From: Mixophyes australis
Taxonomy: Eukaryota; Chordata; Amphibia; Anura; Limnodynastidae
Direction of reading: 5' to 3'
NCBI GenBank assembly: GCA_036250195.1
Contig: JAVHZZ010000003.1
Span: 293,543,065 to 293,607,064, forward strand
Length of the DNA stretch: 64,000 nucleotides
Position 1 is the stretch's first letter. Each line of letters opens with the position of its first letter. Shown in pieces: positions 45,383 to 56,181 of the stretch. Position numbers and translations under genes: made by a program. The notes beneath the pieces were generated by a model, which was not told the DNA's origin, did no database searches, and worked only from the letters and a program-made list of their open reading frames with translations.

Positions 45383-47140
45383 AGCACCCCCAGTGTGGAA
45401 TTACACCTTTTTGCAAGCACATTGCTGCTTTGTTTCTTTGTACTATTTTTGTCCTGATTACCTCAGGAAAAATGTTGGAAGGTATAGTTTAACTGAGGTC
45501 AGAAAATACTTAAAAAGCATAATGAATTACACAGTTACATAATTAGTGAATTACACCATTAGTGCTACTATATTCTACTGGAACAGGACTGACAAGTCAC
45601 ATGTTCCATAAATGCAAATCCAGTCCTGTCAGTGACATTTATTATGTATATGTGTTAATTCATAGTTCTCCTTTATGGTAGCCAAGATCATCAAAATATT
45701 TAAGAACTAGCTGTGGTACTGTGCCTGGACACAAAAAATGCCTACCTATACATCCTTATCCGGACTACTGTGTATCATTGACTTGCATCGGATTAAAACT
45801 AGAGAGGTGGAATGGGGATGGGCAGCGGAAGCAGGCATAGGCTGAATACACACAATAATGTCATTATGTTACCTGTGTGCATTTTGAGAGTATTGTTTGC
45901 ATCTTTTCCTATGTTTGCTTGGTTTGCAAATGCATCCAACTGTAAATAAGCCTCAGTGTGTGTTCAGTGGTGGAGCTGTGCCATGAAGCCTTGTTGACAG
46001 CTTATTGCTTTTCCTCATAGTTGGTAGCAGAGTTCTTAAAACTTTAAGAAATTCATTGTCAAACAAGTTCTACAAACATATTGAATTAGTTTTGCGGGGG
46101 ATTCATCATTACTATTTTATTTACAATGTCTTTTTTCAGCTTAAAGCAAAAACCTGTGTCAGTGGTAGTTTATTTTTTTCAAGTACAACAATAATGTTCT
46201 ACAAGTTCAAAAGATATTGTGCCAACTGTTTCTAGAAATAGAAATAACTTTTATCTAACAGGTGAAAGGAATCTAACAATGACTTATTAGCTTTTTCCAG
46301 CAGCAAAGCTAGAAAGCTCAGAGTAGGACTGTTATTCCAAAATAAAATACTTGTTTCTTATTAAATAACTTCATAATCAATAACCCTTAGGAGGTAATGT
46401 GTACAGATGTAAAAAAAAAATACATGCACATAACCAAGCTTTGAAATAAATCTGTAGAACAAGTGAACTATAAAGAAAACCTTACTTTTTGTCCTTCTGA
46501 AAAGGGCGGTAGGGCGGTATTAATAATAAATTAAACAATACTAGGATAAAATTAATTGTACAGATTGGCTTGCTGTACAATTGACTAAAACAGCCAATGG
46601 AAGCCCACTTTAGTTGCAGACGAGGCAGTACTATTAGCAAGTTAGAGATTTGGATAGATATGAATGGTTTGGATTCAGAGAAATCCAACAGAACAGAATT
46701 CTGGGGTATCAAGTCAAATCGAGCCATTACACGTTTTCTCCCGCCAGATTTGGTTCTCAAAACGAGGCAAAATGTAATTTGCAGGAAAATGTTTGATCCC
46801 ATGTATTTTGGACCAAGACTTTCTAGCCATAGCGCACCCTCTTGTTCTCAGCTGCCATTTAGAATTGACAGGTTGTGATGAGGTTCATTGCTGAATTTAT
46901 GTGCTGATAAAGTGGGTTGTAGAGGGTGAAAAAGGCAACGAATGAGTACTGGACTAGCTGTGATTTCACTGCAGAAATCTTTACAGTTTATTTACAGATA
47001 ATAATCGGCTGAACGTGTGTGTTAAAAGAGGGTGTGAGTGTGTAAAGAGTAGACAATCAGTGGCTGCTGGTGGTAATACTAGTATATTATTAAACTAATT
47101 AGGATTGGACAAAAGCACAAAGTTTTTCTTGATTTTAAAA
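45383..47140. other. No recognisable gene
   Basis: AT-rich DNA. The opposing frames at 46482-46878 carry no motif. A short segment at about 45582-45634 has imperfectly inverted 'caggactgacaagtcac'-like words, not enough to call an element. Confidence 0.4.
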
Positions 47141-47159
47141 TTGAATTCTTTGATGAATG

Positions 47160-47690
47160 TGAAGGCTATTGTATGAGTAGCAGTACCACATATGTAATAG
47201 TAAGAGGCCAAAAAACAGCTGTTTGATTCTGAGTAGCAGCCCTACCCCCCGAAAAAAAACACCAAAGTAATTATTGCTTTTAACATTCAGGTGTTTGAAT
47301 CTGAGGAATATTGTGTGAAGGGCAGTATCACATCTGTACGAGCAATCAGTCAAAAGACAGGCTGCTGTGTTTAACTGTGGGCAGCACTCCTCCCAAAAAT
47401 TTAATTATTTCTTGCTTTAAGATCCAAGTGTTTAAATCTGAAGGCAATTGTGTGATGGGCAAAATCACCGATATCTTTATTAGTCAGCAGCCAAAAAAAC
47501 AGGGTGCTCTTTGACTCTGGGTGGAACACACTCCAAAAAAATATTATTTCTTGCTTTTAAAACCCAAGTGTTTAAATCTGAAGGCAATTGTGCAAGGGGC
47601 AGTATCTCTCAAATCTGTTCTAGTTAGCGGCCAAAAAGCAGGGTACTGTATTAATTTGAATGGAATTGTAGATCATTGTCTGAATTGCAA
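47160..47690. repeat. Degenerate tandem array, about 135-bp units, 5' of hAT coding
   Basis: Four units contain 'aagtgtttaaatctgaaggc', 'aattgtgtgatgggcaaaat', 'agcagccaaaaaacagg' and 'ctccaaaaaaatattatttc'-like blocks, with starts near 47160, 47290, 47425 and 47570. It has the same position relative to the transposase start as the 343-bp and 100-bp arrays of the other copies, but no shared sequence. Confidence 0.75.
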
Positions 47691-48177
47691 GGTAAAAGTC
47701 CCAAATTTCTCTATCTCATTGAGTATTCACCTGGTGTGGTGGCAGCTACAAGTAGCTTAAAAAAACTTTACTTCTGTTGTCAATCATGGAACAGCCTACA
47801 GATCAAGAGCATCCCAGTAATAGTTCTGGCAGTAGTAGTACTCTTTCAACCTCTACTGGTAACAAACATAATGTAGGAAGAAAGTGTAAGGAAGGACATT
47901 ACAAATCTATGCAATTTTTGTCAATCTCAAGGAAAACAAAAGCTCTTGATGTAAGTATAAAGGGGAAAGTAACTGATGCATGTGATGATTACTCTAAAAG
48001 AGGAAAATAGCAAACAATCCATACCCCACCCACAATGACCAGAAAAGGCTCAGACCATGGACACGTTTTGCTAGTAGTTGTCCTGCTACTGCTGTTAGAA
48101 TGTCCATTGCAAAAGCGAGTGCCCAACACAGTCATGCATCTTCTGTAACTTCCCATGTTCCACCTTCTTGCTCTGAG

Positions 48178-48366
48178 GGGTAAATTTATCAAGCTGGGAG
48201 TTTCTGGCTGGTTTGAAAAGTGGAGATGTCTATAGCCACGAACCATATTCTAGCTATCATTTTATATAATCTACTAAATAAATGATAACTAGATTCTGAT
48301 TGATTATTATAGACAACATCTCCACTTTTCAAACCCGAAGGAAACTCTAAGCTTGATAAATTTACC
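48178..48366. mobile_element. GGGGTAAAT-type hairpin MITE
   Basis: Ends GGTAAATTTATCAAGCT and AGCTTGATAAATTTACC are exact inverted repeats, and the match extends to AAAAGTGGAGATGT / ACATCTCCACTTTT. TCTGAG occurs on both sides and is a possible target duplication. It is inserted in the hAT relic between the KRLRPW-like and acidic segments. Related copies: 3202-3320 (half) and, more distantly, 52522-52725. Confidence 0.8.
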
Positions 48367-48751
48367 TCTGAGTGTAGGTCCTCCAAGACAGCCGCATCAG
48401 TGCATGAAAAGAACACGGAGGCTGAAGAAATTGCGCATTCACAAGATCCTCAGGAGAGTCTAAGGTTGACCACAAGTGCTATGTGTGAGTCTGACATTCT
48501 CAGCCATTTGGAAATGTGATGATGATGATTATGATTCAGACATAGAAATTGAAGGTGCTACTCTGGAAATTGCTAACGTGCAACAGGATGAAGGTGATAA
48601 TTGTGGATCTGACAATGATGAATGTGTTGGATAATGAGGATGATGTTGTTTGTGTCCAAGTAATGCAGCCACCAGTGGTACCACCTCATGCCCTTGATAA
48701 GCATATTGTCAAACCTGGGCAAAAGGCGAAAAATGCACCTCTTGTGTGTGG

Positions 48752-50705
48752 TGTTATGAATCCCAGTGTATTCACGAAGAGCAACAGAAGTGTAAAGCAA
48801 AGTGTCTTTATTCAGGTAAATACACAAACAAAGATTACTCAGATCCACTGATAAGAAAAGGTTTCTAAGGAGACTGTACAGTAAAAATGGCAGGAACAGG
48901 CATTATAAGTTTTACCCCAGTCCAGAAGGCACAAGGCTGTCCAGGAAAGCAGACAGAGTCCAGGGATAAAGCAGTAATCAGACAAACAAATCCAAATTGC
49001 CAGGCAGAGATCAAGAAAATTAGTGAGGTCCAGAAATCTGTCCAAAAGGTCAGGGCAACAGGCAAAACAGTGTGGTCCAAGGTACAGGCAAACGATTCGG
49101 GGTCTCAGGCAAGCAGGTAAGGTCCAAGGTACAGGCAGGGGTCATACACAGAAGTTCAGTCCAGCAGGTATATACCAAATAGCACAGGAGCAGGTTAGCA
49201 GCAGCCAGGAACAAACGGATGAACTGCACAGAGCACAGCTAGAGGCAGGTACTAAAAGCAGTGCGACAGGTGCAGTTCTAATCAGGCATAATGCAAGGAG
49301 ATTAACTCCTTCAGGCAAGTAGAAGAGTTCAGGAACAGAACAGCAGCACCTCTGGTGGTATGAGGCACTGCTGCTAGGTACAAACAACAGACAGAGTTGT
49401 AACTGTCACTCACCGGACCGTGAGTGCCTCTGCGCTGGTGCGTGGTTCTCTAGCCTTCCTGCCAGCACCTGTCCTGAGCCGCGGCTGTCCACCATCTTGA
49501 TGGACTGCGCATGCGCAGCATCCAAGAACTCTTATGACCTTTGCTTTTAATCTAATTGGTGGATCAGGCACCTCTCCCTATTTAAGGCACCTGTGCTCAT
49601 TACATCGTGGCCTGATCTTGAGTCTCATTCCCTGTGAGTCTCTGAAGGTGTCTCCTGTGTCCTGCTTGTGTCTTCAGTTTCCTGCTGATTACCTGCTCTA
49701 CTCATCGGTGGATCCCATACCCGCTACTGACTTCTGTATCCTGCTCGTGTCCTCAGCTGTCTGCTGGATTACCTGCTCTGCTCACATCCGGTTCCCATAC
49801 CCACTTCAGCCGTTCAGCGCTCCTGCTGTGCCTGCATATCCTCGTGGACAAGCTTCTCTACTCGTCAGCGGTATGCTTACTTGTTATTGACTATCAACTG
49901 TTACCTTGCATATCCGCTTAGGACAAGCTTCTCTACTCAGCAGCGGTATCCATACCCGCTATAGACTATTAGCTGATACGCTGCATATCCGCTTTGTACA
50001 AGCCTCTCTACTCAGCAGCGGTATACATACCGCCATAGACTATTAGCTATAACGCTGCATATCTGTTTGAAACAGTTCCTCTGTGCTTTCATTGTCTTCA
50101 TACAGTTATTGACTCTTTTCATTCCTCCACTTATCTGCACCTGGACAAGTCCTCACCTACTCGCAGTGGTACAACTTGCTATCCGCAGACCACTGACGCC
50201 TCCTCTATCTACCTGCACCTGGACAAGTCTTCTCATCACAGCAGTGGTACAACTTGCTATACGCAGACCACTGACTTCCCGCTACCTACCTGCACCTGGA
50301 TAAGTCTTCTCATCACAGCAGTGGTACAACTTGCTATACGCAGACCACTGACTTCCCGCTACCTACCTGCACCTGGACAAGTCTTCCCATCACAGCAGTG
50401 GTACAACTTGCTATCCGCAGACCACTGACTCTCCCATTACCTTCCTTCACCTGCTCACGTCCACCCTGCTCTCCGTGGTTGAAACCTGCCTTCCACTATA
50501 GCTGCAAGTCGCTGACTCATCTACCAGTATAGCTGCAAGTCACTGACTATCATCAATTCCATTGGCATCCTCTCTCCATCTTCTGTTATATACGTTCCAC
50601 TATTCACCCTGTTGCCAGAGGACCGCTGTGCAAACTCTGCCCCTCTGGTAAGCATAGTCAACTAGTGAATCCTGGGCAGAACTTCTAGTGCCCGTGACAG
50701 TAACA
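48752..50705 (-). mobile_element. Solo LTR in a hAT relic, split by another LTR
   Basis: Target duplication TGTGG (48747-48751 and 50706-50710). Ends TGTTATGAATCCC and GTTGTAACA. The sequence is 48752-49403 plus base 50705 (or an equivalent phase across the inner duplication), about 650 bp, the rest being the inserted LTR at 49404-50699. TTTATT at 48808-48813 is AATAAA on the minus strand, giving the orientation. The interior is AG-rich with repeated 'aaggtacaggca', 'gtccagaa' words. Confidence 0.85.
49404..50699 (+). mobile_element. Solo LTR inserted inside another solo LTR, 1.3 kb
   Basis: Perfect 5-bp duplication GTAAC (49399-49403 and 50700-50704). Ends TGTCACTCACCGG and CTAGTGCCCGTGACA. 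A TATA-like TATTTAAGG at 49579 follows a GC-rich segment with GCGCATGCGC (49506-49515), as in many Gypsy-type LTRs. Downstream are two tandem arrays: about 73-bp units with CAGCGGTATacATACC-type cores (49830-50065) and about 80-bp units with 'cagtggtacaacttgctat' (50130-50440). No internal region is attached. Confidence 0.9.
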
Positions 50706-51520
50706 TGTGGAAATATTTTTATCCCAACCCACGAAACATTTGTCAAGGCATCTGTAGATCTTTGAGATGCCACATTAAATAGAGGTAGGGACGTTAACTA
50801 TCTGAGCATCTGCTCCCTCTTCCATCATGTCCAGCAATTTCATTGAAATGGTTTATCAAAAGCAGGAAAATCATGTAGAGTAACAAGCAGTCCATCATTA
50901 GCTACCAGCAGAATGGACAAATATCTCATGCAGACTTCGCCGTCAACACTTTCATTATCAATTTCTAACTATTAGGATGTAGTCCAGTATCTAATTTGCA
51001 AATGCACACTGACTCTCCTAATGCAATCCATGAACTGCTGCTCCTTGCTGTGAAACTATACAGAAGAGGACTAAGAGGACTAAGTATAATTTTAAACAAT
51101 AATTGTCTGTGAATTAATTGTTTTTAAGAGGAACCAAGTATGTCAGCCAGCATCCTGTTCCACAGCTGATCACTAAAGCCATGACTGACAGCTACGTTAG
51201 CATTGGATGTGTGTCAAATTTCCGCAATCAACCCATTAGGATTTAGCAGATTATTTGACGTCACGTGTCTAAACTACCAAATGCCATCTCGATTACATTT
51301 TTCACAATCAGCTATTCCTCCGCTGTGTTGGGAGGTTAAACAGAAAGTCATTATGTTTCTAGAGAATGCCATTGTACTGACTATTTACTTAACTACGGTT
51401 ATGTGGACAAGCAGTACTGGTCAAACAAAAGACTACATCACTGTGACAGCCCACTGGGTAGATGTAGTGTCTACAACAGTGCCTGTAGCGTCATCCTTAT
51501 CCTCCTCTTTTTAGCTTAGT

Positions 51521-52521
51521 AGTGCTAGCACACAATGCAGGCAATTCACATGCAAGCTACTCTCTGTATTTCTGGCTTCACTATGGAAAATACCAGTGTA
51601 AAACTCTGGAATGTCATAATATAATGGTTTTTCTTCAAGATTCCTTATTGCCTACAATGGAGTGCTATGAGCCATCGCGTTACTCACACTTATTTTTCAT
51701 CCCGGCTGTTGCTAAGCAGCCAGGGCACTGCTTCCTGCTTATGGCTACAGCTTCTTTCATCCAGTCTAGTTGCCAAGCAGCCGGGATGCTGTGCTGTAAG
51801 GAGTGGCAGTCACATGACCGCAATTTCCAATTATTGCACTAGGGTGCTCACTCTTCATGGGTCATTTTGATTGGCCCTCTTAAATTTAAATGGCAGGTAG
51901 GGTTTAGACTTTTAGCTTTTTCACCTTGCTTTTCATGAAGTCTGCTATTTTGCTATGCATATTACCTGCCTATTAGCTATTTTCTCACCTTTTGCCTGTC
52001 CCTGGATATTTTCTGTTTGCTGCCCACTATAGACCCTTGGCTTTGTTTCTAGACCTCCGTGCTTGCTGCCCGCTCTCAACTTTGACTTATTTCCAGTTAT
52101 CCCTGCTCGCTGCCTGCCCTTGATCATTCACATCTTCATAGGTTTGTCTTCTGTTTACTTGCTTGTATACTACTACTTCCAGTCTCAATACCACATTGCT
52201 ACCTAGTACTATAGTTAAATTATTACTGCTCTGAGTATATGTATATGATGCCATCTTAGAACCTGGCCCTGAGCAAGGCCAAGGACAAACTACTTCAGGA
52301 CTTATCCACGGAACAAGTGCACCAATACCCAACATGAGGATTATCACCAAGCATCCACTTCACTTCGGGATAACTCCACCGAACTAAGAACAGGAAGACA
52401 AAGAACCAAAAGAGAGGAACATTTCCCGACAACTTCATCACTCTAAACGATTAAGAAACTCTAGATCCCTTCCTGATGCCTGTTGCCGGATGCCTCCTCC
52501 TGGACGCTGATGTCTGATGTC
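51521..52521. other. Unassigned DNA right of the hAT relic
   Basis: No recognisable coding sequence. Contains repeated 'gttgctaagcagcc / gttgccaagcagcc' phrases (51707-51782) and mixed-composition sequence that may be decayed retroelement, but no ends were found. Confidence 0.35.
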
Positions 52522-52725
52522 CTGGGGGTAAATGTATTATGCTTCAATTTTTTCACTTCGCCGGAAATCGGCGACTTTGCAGCTAAAATTTAAAGCGTCG
52601 ATGGCTTGTAAAGACTTGTAAAGGCAAAATTGCCTTTACAAGCCATCGCCGCTTTAAATTTTAGCTGCAAAGTCGCCGATTTCCGGCAAGTTTAAAAAAT
52701 CGCAGCATAATACATTTACCCCCAG
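52522..52725. mobile_element. Near-perfect hairpin MITE, 204 bp
   Basis: CTGGGGGTAAATGTATTATGC and its complement form the ends. Almost the whole element pairs with itself, including GCCGGAAATCGGCGACTTTG / CAAAGTCGCCGATTTCCGGC and AAATTTAAAGC / GCTTTAAATTT, with a short central duplication of 'cttgtaaa'. TGTC precedes and follows the element, a possible target duplication. No coding capacity. The few mismatches suggest a young insertion. Confidence 0.88.
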
Positions 52726-53597
52726 TGTCTGATTCCTGTTCGCTGCTCAGTCCACAACCGCCAGCTACTCCAGGCAGCGGCTTGGCCCCATTTTTCCCCT
52801 CATACCTCCTGGACCTGTCTCCGGCTCCTGATTCGGCAGCTCCTGCTGCCTACTCGCTGACCCAACTCTTGGCCTTCTCAGGCTGCTGCTTGGACCTCCT
52901 GCTCCACTGCCTCCACCTGTGCCTCCAGTGACTCTAGGAAGCTCCGACCCATCCGCTTGCCTGGCCTCTATTACCGGAGGATCCGTCGCCTCTTTGTCCC
53001 CACTCCTGCTTCCCCAGTTTCAGTGCCTCTGTATACCTGATTGGCTCATTGATCCGCATGCCTCCTGCTCTGCACCTCGTTGTCTCCTGCTGTGCCTCCT
53101 AACCCCTGCTCTGCACCTCATTCTGCCTGCCACATGCAGTGCCTCTGGACCCCTGTTCTTTTCTTCATCCTACCACCAGAGCCTATGGATCCCATGCTCT
53201 TCCTCCTACTATCTGTCCTGTTGAATCCCACCTCCATTGTGCCCACAGAGGGTCTGCCCCATCTTCCACTCACCTGTGGGCACCAACACGTGGCAACATT
53301 CACTCCCCCTCCAGAACTTACCTTTGGCTTCCATGCCTCTCAACTACCACTGGACCTTGCTCTCTCACCATTCCCTAGTCTCCTGAACTCACCTGACTTC
53401 TCCCAGCTGGTCCCACTTGGTCTCCTGGAGTCATCTGCGCTCCTGTGGTTACCTACCTCTGGACTCACCTGTACCTGGACTCCTATGGTCACTTCCTTCT
53501 GGACTCACCTTTACCTGATGACTCATGTGGACACTTACCCTCCAGACTCCCTGTACCTGAGTTCTCTCACAATTTTTTGTAATGTACTCTTCAACTG
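52726..53597. other. Pyrimidine-rich low-complexity DNA
   Basis: C/T-rich sequence with recurring 'cctgctctgcacctc', 'cctccactgtgcctcc'-like words. Long frames (52725-52931, 52919-53224, 53080-53604) arise because stop codons are rare in this composition. Their Leu/Pro/Ser content has no domain. It directly precedes the L2 monomers. Confidence 0.5.
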
Positions 53598-53840
53598 TGA
53601 CTAGATATTTACTTTTATAGCACCGCTTATTGTTTTGCCCACATTTTACTGCACTCTATTGTCTTTTGTACTTCATTGCTCATTATAGGGTGATTCACTA
53701 CTAGTTGCTCTCCTCACTTCTCCTGTTTCCTTTATTTAGCACCACCTATTGCTTTTGGCTGCATTTTACTACATTTTATTGTTTTTAGTACTGCATTGTT
53801 CATTATGGTGTGATTCAACACTAGTTGCTCTTTATCTCTT
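53598..53840 (+). repeat. Two tandem monomers at the LINE 5' end, about 125 bp each
   Basis: Each contains a 'tagcacc(g/a)c(c/t)tattg' block, an 'attttactgca…ttattgt' block, and 'gtgattca(c)tactagttgctct'. The second starts near 53730. The position just before the endonuclease frame suggests a 5' untranslated, possibly promoter-bearing, array as seen in some LINEs. Function is inferred from position only. Confidence 0.65.
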
Positions 53841-53876
53841 CCTACCCTCCACGTTCCTCTCTTCCAGCCTCCCATC

Positions 53877-54536
53877 ATGCCCCCTCGTTCATCTCCTATA
53901 CCCATCCTCTGCCCCAGTCCATTCCCCCACCCCAAATCCTACCCTCCCCCACTCTCCAGCAACTCTGCTAATCTTATCAACATTTCCCCATGTTCTTCCC
54001 TTCTTTTCTCCTGTGCCCTCTGGAACACCAGATCCATCCGTAATAAACTGTCCTCTATCCATGACCTTTTTATCTCCAACTCCATTAACCTTCTTGCTAT
54101 CTCTGAAACCTGGCTCTCTTCTTCTGACACTGCCTCTCCTGCCGCTCTCTCCCATGGGGGCCTTTCCTTCACCCACTCCACTAGACCGAATGACTGTCAA
54201 GGAGGTGGTGTGGGCCTACTCCTATCTCCTAACTATACATTCCGGGTTCTTCCCACAGTGCTTTCCCTCTTATCCACATTTGAAGTCCATTCCATCCGCC
54301 TCTTTTCCACCTCCGTGTCTCTGTAATCTACCATAAACCTGGCCCCACTTCCCTATTTCTTGACAGTCTTGCAGCATGGCAACCCCATTTTAACATCCTT
54401 ATTGACAACCCCACTGGCCCTGCCTCCAATAAACTTCTCGCCCTTTCTTCCTCCTTTGGTGTTACTCAGTGGACCTCTTACCCCACCCACTGTCTTGGTC
54501 ACTCCCTTGACCTCGTTTATTCCCATCTATGTGATC
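53877..54536 (+). pseudogene. LINE apurinic-type endonuclease domain
   Basis: The frame 53877-54326 reads CALWNTRSIRNKLSSIHDL, LLAISETWLSSSD and GGLSFTHSTRPNDCQGGGVGLLLSP. The ETWL motif and the GGGVGLL motif are those of the APE-type endonuclease of L2/CR1 LINEs, which nicks target DNA to prime reverse transcription. Catalytic Glu is in SETW. The frame is lost at 54326 and resumes around PTHCLGHSLDLVYSHLCDL up to the LTR insertion. The SDHHLLTF end of the domain lies beyond the LTR. Confidence 0.85.
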
Positions 54537-55132
54537 TGTCAGGTTAGCTCACGAATAGATGAGTGGGATCCTGATTTCTCAATAGGTATTAGCTAGACTT
54601 CCCTAGAGGCGTGGAGTCTAACAAGGAGGAAGGTATTCACCAGAGACTCCCGCAAGGGAATTTGGGCTTCAGCGACTTCCACCCTGCAGGTTACGGCCCT
54701 CCGTGGAAGTTCCTAGTGAGACAGATGGAGAATGACTTAATAACAGAAGAAATCCAATTCGGACATCAAATGGTTATAATAACAATTACCACTTTATTGT
54801 AAAATATAATACAAAGTTCATTGAAGGTTGAGTAAACTGCAGATGATGACAACGATAATATACAGAGAATAGGAACCATCAATGAAATTCAATAATGCAG
54901 ACTGAAGGCCAATAGCAAATCATCACTATACCACTGAGGAGTGGAACATAATACAAAGTTCAATGAAGTACTACAGATGAACAGCTCAATGAAATCCAAA
55001 TGCAGCAGCGATGAATCACAGCTCACTATAAAGATGTAAACGAGCCAGCATAGACAATGATGTTAATAGAGTAGATAGCAAGCGTTCCCACAGGTAAGTG
55101 AAACAAATATACTGAGGTCAGCAGAATCTGAT

Positions 55133-55172
<40 letters not shown>

Positions 55173-56181
55173 GTGAAAAAGACAACGGCGCTCAGTGTAA
55201 ATTAAAACAACACGTGAACAAACGTGCTAATAGATACATAAAATCACATACAGTAGGCTGCTTCACTTTTGTACATCAGATTGCAGATGTAAACCTATAG
55301 AAAAAAAATAGAAAAAGGAAGCGCCAAACATAGTGTATTATCACCAATTGGTTAAATGTGGAAATAATTATTCCAAATTAGCCCCGTACCAGATAGCAGA
55401 TGATAAATTGCACATCTTTGTGATATTCCACTGGGATTCAAAACTGGCCTCCGAATTGGATTCACACACTAGGGCTCAAAAGGAAATAGCAACACAATAG
55501 TGTAGTATATTCATGACAAGTGCGTTATTTTCATAAAAAATATTATTTATTATTTTGGTGATAAAACACTATGTTTGGCGCTTCCTTTTTCTATTTTTAT
55601 ATATATATATATATAGCAACGCTGGACCACAGCTCACCACATGATTGTGGAACAAGGCAGCAGTAGTCAGTAATGCAGGCAAAATAGGTAGCGGGTGTTG
55701 ATCACAGTGATTACCACAAGTAGTGGAACTGATGCACAGAGAACAGAAAAGTCCAGAAACATACAGCAATGATGAGCCACAGCTTACCACCAGGATATGG
55801 AGCGAAACAGCAGCAATCAGCGGTGCAGACAAAATGAATAGCGAGTGTTGATCATAACGATTGCCACAGTAGTGGAACTGATGTACAGCAATTAGCAAAG
55901 TCCAGATACAAAGTGGCGATAAGGCACAGCTTACCACAGAGATGTGGAACACAGAGGAGGCATCAGAATCAGGTCAGGTATGACTTGAAGAACCAGCAAT
56001 GCAAAGGTGAAAGGATGGACCTTATAGTGAGAGGCTGACCAATAGCAGAACTGACTAACACAAAGGTGAATTAATCACGGATACAAGGCATAGGTGACAG
56101 CCTGTACTAAGAAGAGAGATTTAAAGTGATAGTCAGTGTTTAGAGGCTCGGGTGGAGATACCCAGGGAATGGAGTGTGACA
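54537..56181 (-). mobile_element. Solo LTR, 1.65 kb, inserted in the LINE
   Basis: Perfect 5-bp duplication TGATC (54532-54536 and 56182-56186); removing the element and one TGATC restores the LINE endonuclease frame across the site. Ends TGTCAGGTTAGC and GGAGTGTGACA. TTTATT at 54793 is a polyadenylation signal on the minus strand. An array of about 125-140 bp units (about 55618-55960, 'ccacagcttaccac…gtggaa') and an AT microsatellite plus inverted repeat (55138-55612) lie inside. Confidence 0.9.
55138..55612. repeat. AT-flanked inverted-repeat segment inside the LTR
   Basis: A (TA)n run at 55138-55165 and another at about 55597-55613 bracket a segment with inverted arms of about 43 bp (55305-55346 and 55556-55599; core GGAAGCGCCAAACATAGTGT). 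TA-rich flanks suggest insertion of a MITE into a TA microsatellite, but the left TA run is about 140 bp from the left arm, so the limits are uncertain. Confidence 0.6.

Larger units (their letters stand above)
47140..51520 (+). mobile_element. Third BED-finger hAT relic, with nested insertions
   Basis: Plus-strand fragments follow the order of the 15678 element's protein: a Ser-rich start at 47786, a frame reading KRLRPWTRF at about 48040-48065, an acidic region (48540-48650), PGQKAKNA with a CTSCVW continuation (48715-48750), WKYFYPNP after the insertion (50708 on), and core sequence at 51203-51514. A MITE (48178-48366) and two nested LTRs (48752-50705) interrupt it. The terminal inverted repeats were not located, and the region after the first core block is missing. 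Confidence 0.8.

Noticed and set aside
45016..45420. 134-codon minus-strand frame
   Set aside because: Created by the palindromic hAT MITE; the two arms encode reverse-complement sequence.
53080..53604. 174-codon plus-strand frame and overlapping frames
   Set aside because: Caused by C/T-rich low-complexity DNA where stops are rare; several frames are open at once and none has a motif.
53749..54336. 195-codon frame over the LINE endonuclease
   Set aside because: It is a shadow of the endonuclease frame at 53877-54326, which carries the family motifs.
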